Source: Fontibacillus phaseoli (GTDB lineage Bacteria > Bacillota > Bacilli > Paenibacillales > Paenibacillaceae). From it: a stretch of DNA of 64,000 bases. Shown piece by piece: positions 40,855 through 49,213 of the stretch. The stretch covers positions 496,001 through 560,000 of the forward strand of contig NZ_QPJW01000001.1 in assembly GCF_003337355.1 (NCBI RefSeq). The letters are read 5' to 3'. Both the position numbers and the translations under genes were made by a program. The first letter of the stretch is position 1. Every line of letters begins with the position of its first letter. A model generated the notes under the pieces. It searched no databases. It saw only the letters and a program-made list of their open reading frames with translations, and had not been told where the DNA came from.

Positions 40855-41430
40855 ATGAGCGGAGTAAACGTAGTATTCGATTACAAAGCGGAATTTCACG
40901 ATGCGGTGACGGATCTGATTGCGGAAGAAATTACGGATCGCGGCGAAAGGATGGCGGCCGTCCATGCGCTAACCGAGGCGTACGTTGATAGCGTAGGGAT
41001 TGCGCCGGATGCTACGGAATTGGCGCGCCTTTCCGACTATATCTTGCGCGAGGAATTGACGGACAAGCGGCGTAACAAGGTGCAAGACGAAGATTATCCG
41101 TTCCTCTCCGAATCGCAGCTAGACCGGCGCCACGACCACGAATACTCGCTAAGCTTGGCGGAAACTTACGACTTGGCCGGCGCAAATCAAGCGAAGCCCG
41201 AGCGTCGTCATCGGACTGCGCGTGAGGAGCGCTTCATTGACCGAGCAGCCAGACGTAAGAATCGCGCCAGGAATGCGAAATATCGCCGGGATACTTCGCC
41301 GGGCCCGATTATTGATGGAGCGAGTGCGTCGTTTACGCAATCCGCCGGGATCGGCGCGAAGTGGTCGGCGCTGATTGGCCGCGAAGAAATCGTAGCGGAA
41401 GACACTTATGAAAAGGAGATGGCGGCATAA
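40855..41430 (+). CDS. Hypothetical phage protein (191 aa)
   Basis: ATG 40855 after AAAGAGGCGG. N-terminal DYKAEFHDAVTDLIAEEITD is helical; the C-terminal half is strongly basic (RRHRTAREERFIDRAARRKN), suggesting nucleic-acid binding. One-base overlap with the methylase gene after it. No family recognised. Confidence 0.7.
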   Translation: MSGVNVVFDYKAEFHDAVTDLIAEEITDRGERMAAVHALTEAYVDSVGIAPDATELARLSDYILREELTDKRRNKVQDEDYPFLSESQLDRRHDHEYSLSLAETYDLAGANQAKPERRHRTAREERFIDRAARRKNRARNAKYRRDTSPGPIIDGASASFTQSAGIGAKWSALIGREEIVAEDTYEKEMAA

Positions 41431-42119
41431 TGACAATCGAACTGAATCGGATTTATAACGAGGATTGTATCGTAGGGATGCGTAGGATTCCGGACAAGAG
41501 CGTTGATCTAATTGTTACGGACCCTCCGTACTTGATGAACTACCGAAGTAACCGACGTACCGCAACGGAAAAGTTTCGCCACCTCGAGAACGATGTTGAT
41601 GCCCACGGTCTGATTGCTGACTACATTGCGGAATGTTATAGGATATTGAAGGACGATACCGCGATTTACATGTTTTGCAGTTGGCACCACATCGACTTCT
41701 TTAAGATTGAGTTTGAGAAACACTTCAAACTTAAGAATCTGATTGTCTGGAATAAAAATGTTCATGGAACCGGGGACCTGAAAGGCTCCTACGGTCCGAA
41801 GCACGAGCTAATCCTATTTGGGCACAAAGGGCGTTCACTTCTACGTGAAAAGCGTCTGCCCGACGTTATAGACTGCGCTAAGGTCCCGGCGGCAAGGCTT
41901 ACGCATCCGACGGAGAAGCCGGTCGAGTTGCTGAAAACATTAGTAACAAATTCGAGCGATCCGGATGCCGTTGTTTTCGACGGATTTGCAGGAACGGGGT
42001 CGCTTCCGCAGGCGTGTCTTGAAACCGGCCGTAACTATATGGCCTTCGAGCTAGACGCGGAGTATGCGGGTATTGCGTGCCGCAGGCTTTCTACACAGAG
42101 TGCCAGGGACGCCGCCTAA
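41430..42119 (+). CDS. Site-specific DNA methyltransferase (N4/N6 type)
   Basis: 229 residues. Catalytic DPPYLMNYRS near the N-terminus after IYNEDCIVGMRRIPDKSVDL, and the SAM-binding block VVFDGFAGTGSLPQACLETG at the C-terminus with THPTEKPVELL before it. This is the beta-class order (catalytic motif first). It is directly upstream of a likely restriction-type nuclease, separated by a terminator. All motifs intact, unlike the remnant at 39669. Confidence 0.93.
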   Translation: MTIELNRIYNEDCIVGMRRIPDKSVDLIVTDPPYLMNYRSNRRTATEKFRHLENDVDAHGLIADYIAECYRILKDDTAIYMFCSWHHIDFFKIEFEKHFKLKNLIVWNKNVHGTGDLKGSYGPKHELILFGHKGRSLLREKRLPDVIDCAKVPAARLTHPTEKPVELLKTLVTNSSDPDAVVFDGFAGTGSLPQACLETGRNYMAFELDAEYAGIACRRLSTQSARDAA

Positions 42120-42125
42120 TGAAAC

Positions 42126-42160
42126 AGAGTGCCGGGTTACTGGCACTCTTCTTTTCTTTA
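42126..42160 (+). terminator. Rho-independent terminator
   Basis: AGAGTGCC (42126-42133) pairs with GGCACTCT (42142-42149) followed by TCTTTTCTTT. It ends the long early/middle transcript before the nuclease gene. Confidence 0.9.
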
Positions 42161-42221
42161 GAGGAATTGTTAGTAGCTTGTCGAAGTATGTACGCAACAT
42201 GACTTAAAAGGAATGGTAGAT

Positions 42222-43484
42222 TTGAGCGTACGTATTTTACACTGTGGAAAATCGATCGAGAATTACTATCTTTGCATCAACGAAAAAGTTGCCGGTTTCG
42301 CCCGTAGAGGACCTACGTCGGGGGACACTATTTATTTCGTTGTAAAGCCAGAGAAAAAAGCGTACTGTGGTGCAAGAGCGGTTTTATCTGAGATTACGGA
42401 TAAACGTCCTTGGCAGGATGCAGATTCATACCCTCAAGCGTTTACTCTTGAAAATCTTGAATTTTGCAAGCCATTTGAAATAAATATCTTATCAAGTGTT
42501 GGTGGGCAGCATTGGAATTTGAAGTACCTGCAGGGAGCCAAGGCTATCAACGATCCGAACGCATTAGATGTGCTCGACCGTTGTTTCTCAGAAGTTAAAC
42601 TGGATAAGCCCTATATATTCGAAACAACTAGGCATTTTATCTTCGATTTCGAAGAAGTTGACTCAGACGAAGATATCGAGTTAGGTGATCACGCCGAGAT
42701 TGCCGAAGATTTATCTGAATCAAAGCTAAACATCATGGGAACTTTTTTGACAATTAAATTCCGAAGTGAGCAGCATGCTGTTTCGGGGCTTGAGACGTTA
42801 GTGAATGAGAACTTTTACGAGCTTTTTGATGATTTTCCTGAGAACAGAACCTTGCTTATATCCGACAATCGCATGTTTAAGACGGCTGGGATTACCTCTA
42901 CGAAAAACGAGAGAGTATCTGGGGTGTCGGGTATACCGGACGCCTTATTGGTTCGTTTTGATAAAGGCGATTCGTGTCCTTTTCAGATTAACCTCATTGA
43001 GTATGAATGTTATGGAGAGACACGGAGTAAGTCAGTTGATAAATTCAACTACCTAAATGGACATATAATTCCGCAACTCATGCGGTTTGCATCGACGTTT
43101 AGTGTCGTAACTGATGGGGCCATTCGCGACCAGACTGTACGAGCTTGGACACAGAAAGTAATTGATTATGTGTATTCAAATGATGATGTCACCGAAAAAG
43201 TATCGGGTTGGATTCGCATGCTTTACCCGGGTATTCGTGAGCAGCAGATTTCGCTCCACCTGAACCACCTACTCGAGCAAGCTTTTCGAACAAATATCCG
43301 CGTAGTCTTGATCATAGATGAGCTCACGCCAGAACAGCGCGATACCATACGGAACGTGATCAACTCGTTTAAATTAGACGCGCCAAGTTCGTCTGTTGAT
43401 TTTGCGGCTTACGTAGTCCGTTTACAACAACGCATAAACGTCATTAACACTGACGCTGAGTACGCGATATCTGTTCAAAAATAA
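42222..43484 (+). CDS. Likely EVE-like + PD-(D/E)XK nuclease (modification-sensing restriction candidate)
   Basis: 420 residues from TTG 42222, with AAAAGGAA about 9 nt upstream. N-terminal 1-125 looks like an EVE/PUA-type domain: NYYLCINEKVAGFARR, GDTIYFVVKPEKKAYCGARA, SEITDKRPWQDADSYPQAFT, LENLEFCKPFEI. The later part has VSGIPDALLVRF (Asp240) and FQINLIEYECYGET (Glu260, Glu262), a PD-(D/E)XK pattern with E-x-E as in BamHI-like enzymes; the end VVLIIDELTPEQRDTIRNVI fits that fold. More AT-rich than neighbours and bounded by a terminator. Both domain calls are by eye. Confidence 0.5.
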   Translation: MSVRILHCGKSIENYYLCINEKVAGFARRGPTSGDTIYFVVKPEKKAYCGARAVLSEITDKRPWQDADSYPQAFTLENLEFCKPFEINILSSVGGQHWNLKYLQGAKAINDPNALDVLDRCFSEVKLDKPYIFETTRHFIFDFEEVDSDEDIELGDHAEIAEDLSESKLNIMGTFLTIKFRSEQHAVSGLETLVNENFYELFDDFPENRTLLISDNRMFKTAGITSTKNERVSGVSGIPDALLVRFDKGDSCPFQINLIEYECYGETRSKSVDKFNYLNGHIIPQLMRFASTFSVVTDGAIRDQTVRAWTQKVIDYVYSNDDVTEKVSGWIRMLYPGIREQQISLHLNHLLEQAFRTNIRVVLIIDELTPEQRDTIRNVINSFKLDAPSSSVDFAAYVVRLQQRINVINTDAEYAISVQK

Positions 43485-43903
43485 CGAGAAGCGCCGTTTA
43501 TTTGCGATGACGGCGCTTTTTCTTCGTTTAGTAGCGCGTTGACTTGGGCGACATATTGCGTTAGGCGCAGGCTAATTTCGGACCGCATTACATCGCGCGT
43601 CAAGCCGAACCGCTCCGTATATCCGCGGCAGACGATGTCGTAATACTGAACTAACTCTGAGGATATCTCTTCTGTAATCTGAATCTTGCGGCTCTTTAAT
43701 TCGCGCTTGAGTCGGACCTTATCGCGGCTAACGTCAGAAAGAATCCGGAGGGCCGCCGCTAGATACAGGCGCCTCAAAACGTCCGTTGAATTTTCGATAT
43801 TCGCCATGCTGCGCTTTATCATCGTTTCTATATAGGGGAGGAGTATGTAATCGCGAAGCATGCGGCGTTCTTTCATCGTGATAATGCCGGCGACTTTGTT
43901 CAT
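43475..43903 (-). CDS. YolD-operon second gene, hypothetical helical protein
   Basis: 142 residues, overlapping the YolD-like stop by 4 nt on the minus strand. Helical throughout (LRRLYLAAALRILSDVSRDK, EISSELVQYYDIVCRGYTER). No family recognised. Same operon as the YolD-like gene and therefore probably SOS-controlled. Confidence 0.65.
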   Translation of the reverse strand: MNKVAGIITMKERRMLRDYILLPYIETMIKRSMANIENSTDVLRRLYLAAALRILSDVSRDKVRLKRELKSRKIQITEEISSELVQYYDIVCRGYTERFGLTRDVMRSEISLRLTQYVAQVNALLNEEKAPSSQINGASRYF

Positions 43904-44142
43904 CGCGCGAATCCCATTTCGAGTATGTCCGCAGCATTAAACCATTCGCCGTCGACCAAAAATCGTTGGCCCTGCGTATCCAACCGCTCGATCACCCCGA
44001 TTACGCGTATGTCCTCGAAATCGTCGATCATGCGTAAGTTGACCGGCTGTTTGGCGCGGTGCGTTTCGACGAGGAATCGCGATATTTGATCCGCGAGCTG
44101 TCCGTCAACTTGCGGTCGGCTCTTGCGCGTGTTCGTTTCCAT
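43900..44142 (-). CDS. YolD-like protein
   Basis: 80 residues. Core ISRFLVETHRAKQPVNLRMI, DDFEDIRVIGVIERLDTQGQ, FLVDGEWFNAADILEMG matches the YolD family (small beta protein often paired with UvrX/UmuC-like Y-family polymerases). No polymerase gene is beside it here. A LexA box lies 30-43 bp upstream of its ATG, consistent with SOS induction. AGAGGTGAT is the ribosome site. Confidence 0.8.
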   Translation of the reverse strand: METNTRKSRPQVDGQLADQISRFLVETHRAKQPVNLRMIDDFEDIRVIGVIERLDTQGQRFLVDGEWFNAADILEMGFAR

Positions 44143-44171
44143 CCGTAATCACCTCTGCGGATAGTTTAACA

Positions 44172-44185
44172 CGAACAAACGTTCT
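44172..44185. promoter_or_regulatory. LexA/DinR SOS box between YolD-like operon and DNA ligase
   Basis: CGAACAAACGTTCT matches the Gram-positive consensus CGAACRNRYGTTYC at 13 of 14 positions. It sits between divergent genes: YolD-like (minus, ATG 44142) and ligase (plus, ATG 44273). Confidence 0.85.
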
Positions 44186-44272
44186 TATTCAAGAGACATA
44201 TTATTCCGCTACCAACACTTACCGCCTCTCTATCGCATAGCCTCGCGCTATAATCGGTATAGAGGTGTTTTT

Positions 44273-45136
44273 ATGTTTATTGATCCGATGTTGCTCGCAA
44301 CTGCGCCGGGTCCGTTTAGCGATCCGCGTTTCATATACGAACCAAAAATCGACGGCCACCGGTTAATCTTTTCTCAAGAGTCCGGCAACGTCCGTCTTTA
44401 TACGCGCCATAATAACGACTGCACGCGCCAATACCCCGAAGTCGCTGGAGGACTATTTACGCATGACATCATATTAGACGGCGAAATTGCATGCGTAGAC
44501 CCAATGACCGGCGTTTCGGATTTTGAAGCGATAATGTCCCGGTTCCAGGCGCGACGATCCGATAAGATTGCACGCTTATCCGCTTCATTGCCGGCCTATT
44601 TCGCGGTATTTGACGTGCTGCAATATAACGGCGAGGACCTGCGGAAATTGCCGCTAATGAAGCGCAAAGAGATCCTCGCAGGGATTCCGATGCCGAACGC
44701 AAATATCAGCGTCGTACCACATGTTGAAGGCGCGGGCGATGCGTTATTTGCGCAGATTCAGGCGCGCGGAATGGAGGGCATTGTCGGCAAACGATCGGAC
44801 AGCGTATATGAAACAGGCCGCCGATCCGATAACTGGCGCAAGGTAATTAACTGGGCGCATGCTGACGTTTATATTACGGGGTATAAGAAGGCTGAGTTTG
44901 GGTGGCTCGTGGGAATTATGGATGAGCGCGGCAAATTGCGTCCGGCCGGAATTATCGAACTTGGCGTGGGGCCAACGGAAAAGAAGGCGTTTTATGGCGT
45001 AAATAAGTCGTTGATTACCGGGGAAGATCGCGACTTTGTTTACGTGGAGCCGCGGATTCAAGTACGTGTGAAAATGCGAAACTGGACTCGCGCGGGGATG
45101 CTGCGGAGTCCGGTATTCGAGAGATTTATCGTATAG
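44273..45136 (+). CDS. ATP-dependent DNA ligase
   Basis: 287 residues from ATG 44273. Motif I EPKIDGHR with the adenylated Lys25, motif III HDIILDGEIACVD, motif IV MEGIVGKR, motif V SDNWRKVI. A short OB domain follows. It is of the phage/LigD-like minimal type, separate from the NAD-dependent host ligase. Positioned divergently from an SOS-controlled operon; TATAAT at 44249-44254 may serve it. A terminator follows. Confidence 0.93.
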   Translation: MFIDPMLLATAPGPFSDPRFIYEPKIDGHRLIFSQESGNVRLYTRHNNDCTRQYPEVAGGLFTHDIILDGEIACVDPMTGVSDFEAIMSRFQARRSDKIARLSASLPAYFAVFDVLQYNGEDLRKLPLMKRKEILAGIPMPNANISVVPHVEGAGDALFAQIQARGMEGIVGKRSDSVYETGRRSDNWRKVINWAHADVYITGYKKAEFGWLVGIMDERGKLRPAGIIELGVGPTEKKAFYGVNKSLITGEDRDFVYVEPRIQVRVKMRNWTRAGMLRSPVFERFIV

Positions 45137-45162
45137 AGACCGTTAATCTGGCGGTCTTTTTG
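45136..45162. terminator. Terminator after ligase
   Basis: AGACCG (45136-45141) pairs with CGGTCT (45151-45156), followed by TTTTG. Confidence 0.8.
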
Positions 45163-45164
45163 CG

Positions 45165-45389
45165 TTACGCCGCGTATTTAAACGTACACACCGCGCGAAG
45201 ATATCGCTCGTCCCCGATCTTCACGCTATTCTCCGTAATCTCCGCGATCCTACCGCTACCAACGAGTTCTCCTGCGGCAAAAACGACGACCGGCGACCGG
45301 TCCATTTGCGCAGTATAAAAGTGGATATCGGACGTTAACGGGCGCATAAATCGGCTACTCCGGCCCTGACTCCGTTTAAGTTGCGCCAT
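45165..45389 (-). CDS. Minus-strand small protein (74 aa)
   Basis: ATG 45389 with AGGAGCCG upstream. Product AQLKRSQGRSSRFMRPLTSD then FAAGELVGSGRIAEITENSV, a small beta-barrel-like protein with a basic N-terminus. It converges on the ligase terminator. No family recognised. Confidence 0.65.
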   Translation of the reverse strand: MAQLKRSQGRSSRFMRPLTSDIHFYTAQMDRSPVVVFAAGELVGSGRIAEITENSVKIGDERYLRAVCTFKYAA

Positions 45390-45568
45390 TTCGACGGCTC
45401 CTTTCGCGTGTTATACCGAAATTTTACCATATTTTGCGACTATTTTACTAGAGTAGGGTGCATTTTGCGCGATTATGTGCCTACGGGTTATGAAGCCCAC
45501 GGAAGATTGACGCACAGGCGGGTAAACTCCGTCGGCCTTCCGGAACAACCAAATAGGAGGCGTTATAA

Positions 45569-45904
45569 ATGGCGCAAAAACTGCGCGAATTGAACGTAAA
45601 AGTAGACGTAGATATCGCGGAAGCAATCCGCGGCCTTAAAGCGATCCAGCGCGAGGCGAAGAAGGCGACGCAGGCGTTGCGCGAGTTAGAGACGGAGTCC
45701 GGTGCAAATCGCACGTTCAACAAAGGCGACATTGCGCATTGGGACGGGATCGCGCACGTAGTCATTTGCGCAGACAGTGACACGGCGGTCCTAGCGCCAA
45801 AGACTGACCGGACAACGGACTATACGCGGCTGTTTGCGGTAGATAATACGCCGGAACTATTTAGCGCAATCGAAGCGCATCTACGGGAGGTGAGCGGTGA
45901 GTAA
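45569..45904 (+). CDS. Hypothetical phage protein (111 aa)
   Basis: ATG 45569 with AGGAGG 6 nt upstream. N-terminal half is coiled coil (AIRGLKAIQREAKKATQALR); the C-terminal half is beta-rich (GDIAHWDGIAHVVICADSDT). No family recognised. One-base overlap with the next gene. Confidence 0.7.
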   Translation: MAQKLRELNVKVDVDIAEAIRGLKAIQREAKKATQALRELETESGANRTFNKGDIAHWDGIAHVVICADSDTAVLAPKTDRTTDYTRLFAVDNTPELFSAIEAHLREVSGE

Positions 45905-46734
45905 TGGCGGATATCAGACGATTAGTTGACGCAGAGACCGGCGAGATCCACGAACGAGCCGCGATACTATCGGATGGCGACCGGGTTACAACCGCAAGAC
46001 AACGCGAAGAATATGCACGAATCAAAGAGCGTGAACAGGCCGGACGAGGCGCGGAGTTCACGGTTACAAATATGAATAATATCGACGAGGTCATCGAAAA
46101 GGTATCCGATAAACATTGCGGGTACCTTTTATATTTGCAATGCTTCGTCAATTACGATGCAATCCTGGAGAATCCAGACAAAACCGCAATGAGCCGCGAT
46201 GACATGATGCGGACGCTTCAAATAAGTAAATCCACGCTGTACGAGTTCCTTGCGGAGATGACGGCAGCCGGCATTATTTACGAAGACGACGATAAATACC
46301 GGCTTAATCCGCGTTACCATTTCCAGGGTACGACTAATAATACCGCGGTGGTAAAGACGTTTGTTGCGAAGGTTAAGGCGCTATACTCCGAGGTGAAGGC
46401 GCGCGACTTAGGCTTCGTGTACAAGCTGCTTCCGTACATCCACCTCGAAACGAATACGATATGTGCGAATCCGTACGAGCGCAACGTAGAGAGCACGCTG
46501 CCGCTTACGAAAGAAGGGATCGCGTCTGTTACGGGATTGACGGAGAAATCCGTATATACGAAGTTGCGCAGCCTACGTTTTGGCGACCAATACGTATTCG
46601 CCGAGGTTATTTACGGGACCTCGCGCTATTACAAGATCAATCCGTTCGTATTCTACCGCAAAAGCGGCGTGCCGGACGCGACATTGCGTGAGATGTTTTC
46701 TATCCGCAATAACTTCGCGAAGAGGGCAGCGTAA
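45904..46734 (+). CDS. RepL/MarR-like winged-helix phage protein
   Basis: 276 residues. KHCGYLLYLQCFVNYDAILE, MSRDDMMRTLQISKSTLYEF, LAEMTAAGIIYEDDDKYRLN, PRYHFQG is a winged helix with the RLNPxYHFxG ending found in Firmicute plasmid RepL-like and phage HTH proteins. Another HTH-like segment follows (LTKEGIASVTGLTEKSVYTK). Direct repeats lie right after its stop. It may be a replication or late-gene regulator. Confidence 0.65.
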   Translation: MADIRRLVDAETGEIHERAAILSDGDRVTTARQREEYARIKEREQAGRGAEFTVTNMNNIDEVIEKVSDKHCGYLLYLQCFVNYDAILENPDKTAMSRDDMMRTLQISKSTLYEFLAEMTAAGIIYEDDDKYRLNPRYHFQGTTNNTAVVKTFVAKVKALYSEVKARDLGFVYKLLPYIHLETNTICANPYERNVESTLPLTKEGIASVTGLTEKSVYTKLRSLRFGDQYVFAEVIYGTSRYYKINPFVFYRKSGVPDATLREMFSIRNNFAKRAA

Positions 46735-46737
46735 TTC

Positions 46738-46791
46738 CTTATCGGTAAATTTCCGGACAAAAGCGCCCTCTTATCGGTAAATTTCCGGACA
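46738..46791. repeat. Two 22-bp direct repeats (32-bp period)
   Basis: Identical 22-bp units (core ATCGGTAAATTTCCGGAC) at 46738-46759 and 46770-46791, immediately after the winged-helix gene. Candidate binding sites for its product. Confidence 0.8.
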
Positions 46792-47141
46792 GCAAAAACG
46801 GGGCTTGCACCTTAGAGCCACGCGGGTTTATTCGCTTTTGAGGGCGAAATTATTTCTTAGTCTTGTATTGCGGGGAAGATACGGGCTTGCGCCCGACACC
46901 GCGGCCAAGATCAGGCCTTGTGTAACTATTATCTTATTCGCGTCAGATGTTGTTATAAATTCTATTCGCGGATAGAAATAGTCCCGGAGCCGATAGGCGA
47001 CGGTTGCAAGGCCGGCAGGCCGAGGCAATGCCCTGCACAAACCTTTGCAAGTAAGAATCATGAAGCCCACTCACAGAAGTATCTCATGTAGTCATTTTAT
47101 ACGCGATAAGCGAACGCAAAGTGAGCGGAGGGATTACGTAT
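46792..47141. other. Structured non-coding region
   Basis: 350 bp without a supported gene. Stems: TTCGC/GGCGAA near 46830-46850, GGCC/GGCC near 46891-46907, and a larger arm TTGCAAGG (47004-47011) with CCTTTGCAA (47042-47050) enclosing GC-rich sequence. Candidate structured RNA or regulatory region at the border to the packaging genes. Confidence 0.5.
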
Positions 47142-47381
47142 ATGAAGACGGTAAAGGGAACGGTTATTCCGAAGGGGATCGTACCGCACTCGCTATCATT
47201 CGAAGATGAAGCGCAGGACTTATCTCGCGTTTCTACCGCGGAATTACACACGGAACTAGCACGCAGGACTGGCGTAAGGGAACTCGTATTTGGTCCGGAA
47301 GATAACGTCTTAATCGCGGGAAACGACGGTGTTATTATCGATGATTACGGACCGGTTCGCGTATTGATTAACGTTGATTAA
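47142..47381 (+). CDS. BC1881-family small phage protein
   Basis: 79 residues from ATG 47142, with GGAGGG 9 nt upstream. DLSRVSTAELHTELARRTGV with a following beta part and GPVRVLINVD end is the BC1881 family pattern, common near phage terminase genes, function unknown. Confidence 0.72.
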   Translation: MKTVKGTVIPKGIVPHSLSFEDEAQDLSRVSTAELHTELARRTGVRELVFGPEDNVLIAGNDGVIIDDYGPVRVLINVD

Positions 47382-47395
47382 ACGGAGGGATAACG

Positions 47396-47551
47396 TTGAA
47401 TAAAGCGCTATGGTACGTGAAGCAGTTGTTTCCGTTTATGTATCGCACAACCTACGGAGAAGGCGGAAAGTGGTATGCGTGTACGTGGCGGATGTGGTTC
47501 GGTCGTTGTTACGCGATCGAGACGTATGAGTTAGCGGAAGAACCGAAATAG
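47396..47551 (+). CDS. Small aromatic-rich phage protein (51 aa)
   Basis: TTG 47396 with CGGAGGG 6 nt upstream. Product NKALWYVKQLFPFMYRTTYG, EGGKWYACTWRMWFGRCYAI. Rich in Trp/Tyr, as in small phage proteins near terminase genes. Function unknown. Confidence 0.62.
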   Translation: MNKALWYVKQLFPFMYRTTYGEGGKWYACTWRMWFGRCYAIETYELAEEPK

Positions 47552-47615
47552 ACGCAACTCCTGCGCTTTGCTCGGGCGTAGGACACGCGCAATTATACGG
47601 AGAGGGGGCGTTAAG

Positions 47616-48014
47616 GTGGCGAAGACACTGACTGCGGAACAGTACATCGCGATCGAGTGGCTGTCGATTCCGAATAAAGGCGGAAAGACTTACGAAGAGA
47701 TCGCGGAGATATGCGGAGTACATTTTAATACGCTCGGTAATTGGCGCAAGGATAAAACGTTCGATGCGGAACTTAAGCGAGCTATTGTGCGCAATAACAG
47801 CGCGAAGCTTCCGGAAGTAGTCGAGTCTATGGCGGAGTGGGCGATCCGTGAAGGTAACGCAGCCGCCGCGAAGTTAGTACTGCAGATTAACGGAATGCTT
47901 ACGGACAAGGTCGAAGTGGAAACGAAGGGCAACGAGGGGACTGACGTCGAGGCGTTGGCAGCTCGTATCGAGGCGCTAAAGATACGGAGCAAAGGCGAAG
48001 ACTCACAGGGCTGA
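47616..48014 (+). CDS. Terminase small subunit (phBC6A51-type HTH)
   Basis: 132 residues from GTG 47616, after GAGAGGGGG. N-terminal HTH: LTAEQYIAIEWLSIPNKGGK, TYEEIAEICGVHFNTLGNWR. The helical C-terminus AIREGNAAAAKLVLQINGML continues into an acidic tail. This is the pattern of phBC6A51-like small terminase/HTH proteins that recognise the packaging site. The large subunit follows after a non-coding region and an HNH gene. Confidence 0.78.
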   Translation: MAKTLTAEQYIAIEWLSIPNKGGKTYEEIAEICGVHFNTLGNWRKDKTFDAELKRAIVRNNSAKLPEVVESMAEWAIREGNAAAAKLVLQINGMLTDKVEVETKGNEGTDVEALAARIEALKIRSKGEDSQG

Positions 48015-48568
48015 CGTTTATTCGATCGCTATAATGTAGGGACTCGCGCGGGAGCATTGTGGAAGCCTGTGAATAGGGCGCGATTTATCTGCACGCGGCT
48101 CCCGGCGCACGCCCCTCCGGAAATTTTCGAAATCAGCGCAAACCGGGCGCAATTAGCTCGGGAAATATGCGCAATAGTGCAAATTGGCGGAGGGCTGGCG
48201 CATGACTCGCGTAGGTAATAACGCTTGTAAGCCGCGTGGTTATGCGGTTTGTGGCGAAGTGGTGCGGCGGTAGACTAGTGGTCAAAACGTGGCTTTTGTG
48301 CATATGTAGGTCGCGTTAATGCGGTAAAGCGCGGACCCCCAAGGCCCCCTCCGAAATGGGCCGTTTCAGGCGCATCTACAATCGGCGTATCAAAAATAAC
48401 GTTTGGGTTTCGGAGATTCCGGACCCGAGCGCAACCATACGCAAGACTTACGCTAAATTACCGTAATATTAGCGCGCTTACCCTAGCGCAAGGGTATTCG
48501 GAAGGGTTACGGCCCAACGTCTCTATTTTCGCGCAAAAACTACGGAAGAACGGAAGGGAGGGCGGACC
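48015..48568. other. 554-bp structured non-coding region between terminase small subunit and HNH gene
   Basis: No gene supported. TACCCT-AGCGCA-AGGGTA near 48480-48497, CGCTAA/TTAGCG near 48451-48475, and GGGTTTCGG/CCGGACCC near 48405-48427 are clear stems. GC-rich with many GCGCAA words. Position suggests the packaging recognition site (cos or pac). A tRNA-like stretch near 48258-48300 does not fold as a tRNA. Confidence 0.5.
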
Positions 48569-49213
48569 GTGTCAGAAAAAAGGTGCACTAAATGCGGAGA
48601 AACCAAAGGATTTGATAAATTTTACAAGAAAAAAGCAACAACAGACGGATATCGATCGGAGTGTAAGGAATGCACAAGTCAGGTTAATAAGAGATACCGA
48701 GAGGACAACACCGCGAAAGTAAGGCAGATACAAGCGGAGTATAGAAAGAATAATCGCGACCTGATTAAGCAAAACGGCGCGGTATATCGCGCAGCAAATA
48801 GGTCCGCCGTACGCGAAAGAGTTAGAAGATGGAAAATTGAGAATCCCGAAAAAGCAAGGGAAAACAAAGTATTACAAGAACAGAGAAGAAGGTCTCGTAT
48901 GCGGGGGTTACCTGCAGCCTTTACTAGAGACGAGTGGGAAACCTGCCTGTCGTACTTTGGCCACTCCTGTGCTTACTGTGGAGAGCCGGAAGCTGATCTA
49001 CAACAGGACCACGTCATACCCGTATCGGCTGGCGGCGGCTATGTTGCTGAGAACATTATTCCGGCGTGTAAGAGTTGTAATAGTAGTAAGAGACATTCCG
49101 ACTACATTGAGTGGTTTATGGCCTGCGGGCAGTACTCAGATGAGCGCGCATTAAGAATTAGCCGGTACCTATCAAGCCTTGCGGGTAGGGGGCGATATCG
49201 ATTGCTTGGATAA
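48569..49213 (+). CDS. HNH endonuclease between terminase subunits
   Basis: 214 residues from GTG 48569, with GGAAGGGAGGG upstream. N-terminal zinc finger CTKCGETKGFDKFYKKKATT then CKECTSQVNKRY; central basic helix; C-terminal HNH CAYCGEPEADLQQDHVIPVS, AGGGYVAENIIPACKSCNSS. HNH proteins beside terminase assist cos cleavage in several phages, but the AT-richer codon use and the overlap with the terminase start fit a mobile homing gene as well. Confidence 0.88.
   Translation: MSEKRCTKCGETKGFDKFYKKKATTDGYRSECKECTSQVNKRYREDNTAKVRQIQAEYRKNNRDLIKQNGAVYRAANRSAVRERVRRWKIENPEKARENKVLQEQRRRSRMRGLPAAFTRDEWETCLSYFGHSCAYCGEPEADLQQDHVIPVSAGGGYVAENIIPACKSCNSSKRHSDYIEWFMACGQYSDERALRISRYLSSLAGRGRYRLLG

Noticed and set aside
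48258..48330. tRNA-like stretch (GGCGGTAGACTAGTGGTCAA...)
   Set aside because: D-loop-like words are present but no paired acceptor, anticodon or T stems could be formed.
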